Of a DNA stretch of 33,688 nt, positions 32,830 to 33,688 are shown piece after piece. The stretch comes from Candidatus Poribacteria bacterium. Its GTDB lineage: Bacteria; Poribacteria; WGA-4E; WGA-3G. A program made the translations under genes and the position numbers. The notes below the pieces were generated by a model. That model searched no databases, was not told the DNA's origin, and worked only from the letters and a program-made list of their open reading frames with translations. Position 1 is the first letter of the stretch, and each line of letters opens with the position of its first letter. Location: NCBI GenBank assembly GCA_003635185.1, contig PYJA01000016.1, positions 1-33,688 of the forward strand, given 5' to 3'.

Positions 32830-32959
32830 TGAACACTAACTAACAGTACTATAGTTTGGACAGTTTTATCCATTCAGGACTTCCGAATAGGTGCTAAATA
32901 TGGTTTGTCCGCACTCTTGCTTCTCTGAATTTTGTTGGAAATCACTGTCCGGGTCTATT

Positions 32960-32983
32960 ATTTTTGACAGAATCGTCAAAAAT
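32960..32983. terminator. Hairpin downstream of the transposase gene
   Basis: ATTTTTGAC-agaatc-GTCAAAAAT, 9-bp arms, 18 bases past the transposase stop on the minus strand. It is a possible terminator or element end; which is not clear. Confidence 0.4.
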
Positions 32984-33001
32984 GTGTCTATCTGATTAGT
33001 T

Positions 33002-33688
33002 TCAGGTAGTGTCTTCATCTATTTTTAGATTTTTTTCTAAGTTTTGTTTCGGATCGTTACTCGCAGAAAAATATTGTTGTTGGAAACACCGCTTCAAATA
33101 AGCGGTCATCAACCCGCGCGTTAGATATTTCGGTTTATACCAATGGATACCGAGTGTGTTCAGCACCGTTTGGACATCAGGCATAGCCTGTTCTGTTTGT
33201 GAGGCTGCATCGGTGGCTGTGTCTGTAAAACTGAGTTGTGTGAGGCTGGCAGCGATAAAACTGAGTTGCACGTGCCGGTTCAAACTCTCACGCTTTTGGA
33301 GTTGACAAGTCCCAAACCCGAAGTTCTGCTTGACATCCCGGAATGCCGTTTCAATCTGCCACCGATTTTTATAGTGTCGGATGACATCGGCTACGGGGAG
33401 TTGTTTATCAGAAGTAAATAAGCAAAAATACTGATACGGTTTAGACTTCTTTTTACGCAGGCGGATCACAACGAGCCTGACATCCTCTGAACACATCTTC
33501 GTCCGCACGATTTTGTCTGTGACAGAAAGTGTCTCGTTTTCCACGACAATATCTCTATACTTCAGATAGGGTAGATGCAAACGATTTCCATAGCGACGCG
33601 GTCTCCCCCGTTTAGGGTGCTTCGGGCGCGTCGGTATCCGATAGAATACGGCATTTGACTTTGCGCGACAGAGCAAGTGATGTCCTTG
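33002..33688 (-). CDS. IS4-type DDE transposase (C-terminal part, 5' end beyond window)
   Basis: At least 228 residues are visible, open at the window edge; a TTG at 33676 is not needed as a start because upstream codons continue (QGHH). YKNRWQIETAFRDVKQNFGFG contains the IS4 signature Y-x2-R-x3-E-x6-K with the third catalytic acid. CRAKSNAVFY before a basic stretch and RLRKKKSKPYQYFCLFTSD are typical of IS4-like enzymes. The frame is intact as far as visible. Other terminal repeat and the first two catalytic Asp residues lie outside. Confidence 0.85.
   Translation of the reverse strand, partial: QGHHLLCRAKSNAVFYRIPTRPKHPKRGRPRRYGNRLHLPYLKYRDIVVENETLSVTDKIVRTKMCSEDVRLVVIRLRKKKSKPYQYFCLFTSDKQLPVADVIRHYKNRWQIETAFRDVKQNFGFGTCQLQKRESLNRHVQLSFIAASLTQLSFTDTATDAASQTEQAMPDVQTVLNTLGIHWYKPKYLTRGLMTAYLKRCFQQQYFSASNDPKQNLEKNLKIDEDTT

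Overview
The window reads like a chromosomal contig from an uncultured bacterium of the Poribacteria or a related deep phylum. This is inferred from the gene mix: secreted WD40 and TolB-like propellers, a phytanoyl-CoA dioxygenase next to a Gfo/Idh/MocA oxidoreductase, a PorU/PorV-like type IX secretion pair, and many small inverted-repeat elements. No rRNA or tRNA gene was seen. Promoters of the ordinary sigma-70 form (TTGACA-N17-TATAAT) are easy to find.

Layout, left to right. 1-451: start of a secreted WD40 protein, cut by the window edge. 489-2236: a minus-strand phytanoyl-CoA dioxygenase / Gfo-Idh-MocA operon, divergent from dihydrolipoyl dehydrogenase (2409-3785). 3956-4570: a small membrane protein followed by a frameshifted remnant. 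4740-8754: a partner-switching signalling module (response regulator, response regulator-PP2C phosphatase, anti-sigma kinase, STAS antagonist). Its minus-strand half is split by an IS200/IS605-type TnpB element (about 6763-8300), which itself carries a nested 248-bp MITE (8009-8256). 9065-11402: two branched-chain amino-acid-type ABC ATPases and a prolipoprotein diacylglyceryl transferase-like gene.

11458-20197 is a minus-strand gene block with the look of a defence island. In transcription order it holds a DUF499 ATPase with an N-terminal HEPN-like domain, an Rpn-type PD-(D/E)XK nuclease, two free-standing 74-aa copies of that nuclease's C-terminal tail, a DUF1156 adenine-specific DNA methylase with a zinc ribbon, a small membrane protein with an (IEQG)4 repeat, and a GIY-YIG protein. 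The Rpn gene has an internal ATG behind a perfect GGAGG. The ORF from that ATG is the same tail that is duplicated as separate genes, and the full-length gene appears to be transcribed from a promoter that starts at its own AUG (leaderless). This looks like a nuclease toxin with an intragenic antitoxin plus two extra antitoxin-like copies, and it is the most interesting object in the window.

20319-28071: a PorV-like outer-membrane protein and a giant C25 (gingipain-type) peptidase with a T9SS-type C-terminal region. 28309-29289: a quinone oxidoreductase. 29290-30035: a regulatory region with a hairpin repeat, two tandem consensus promoters, operator-like palindromes and a structured leader, ahead of a secreted protein of unknown function (30036-30845). 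31021-32049: a TolB-like propeller protein with a strong terminator. 32275-32757: a HepT/DUF86-like protein with a degenerate catalytic motif. 33002-33688: the C-terminal part of an IS4-type transposase that runs off the window.
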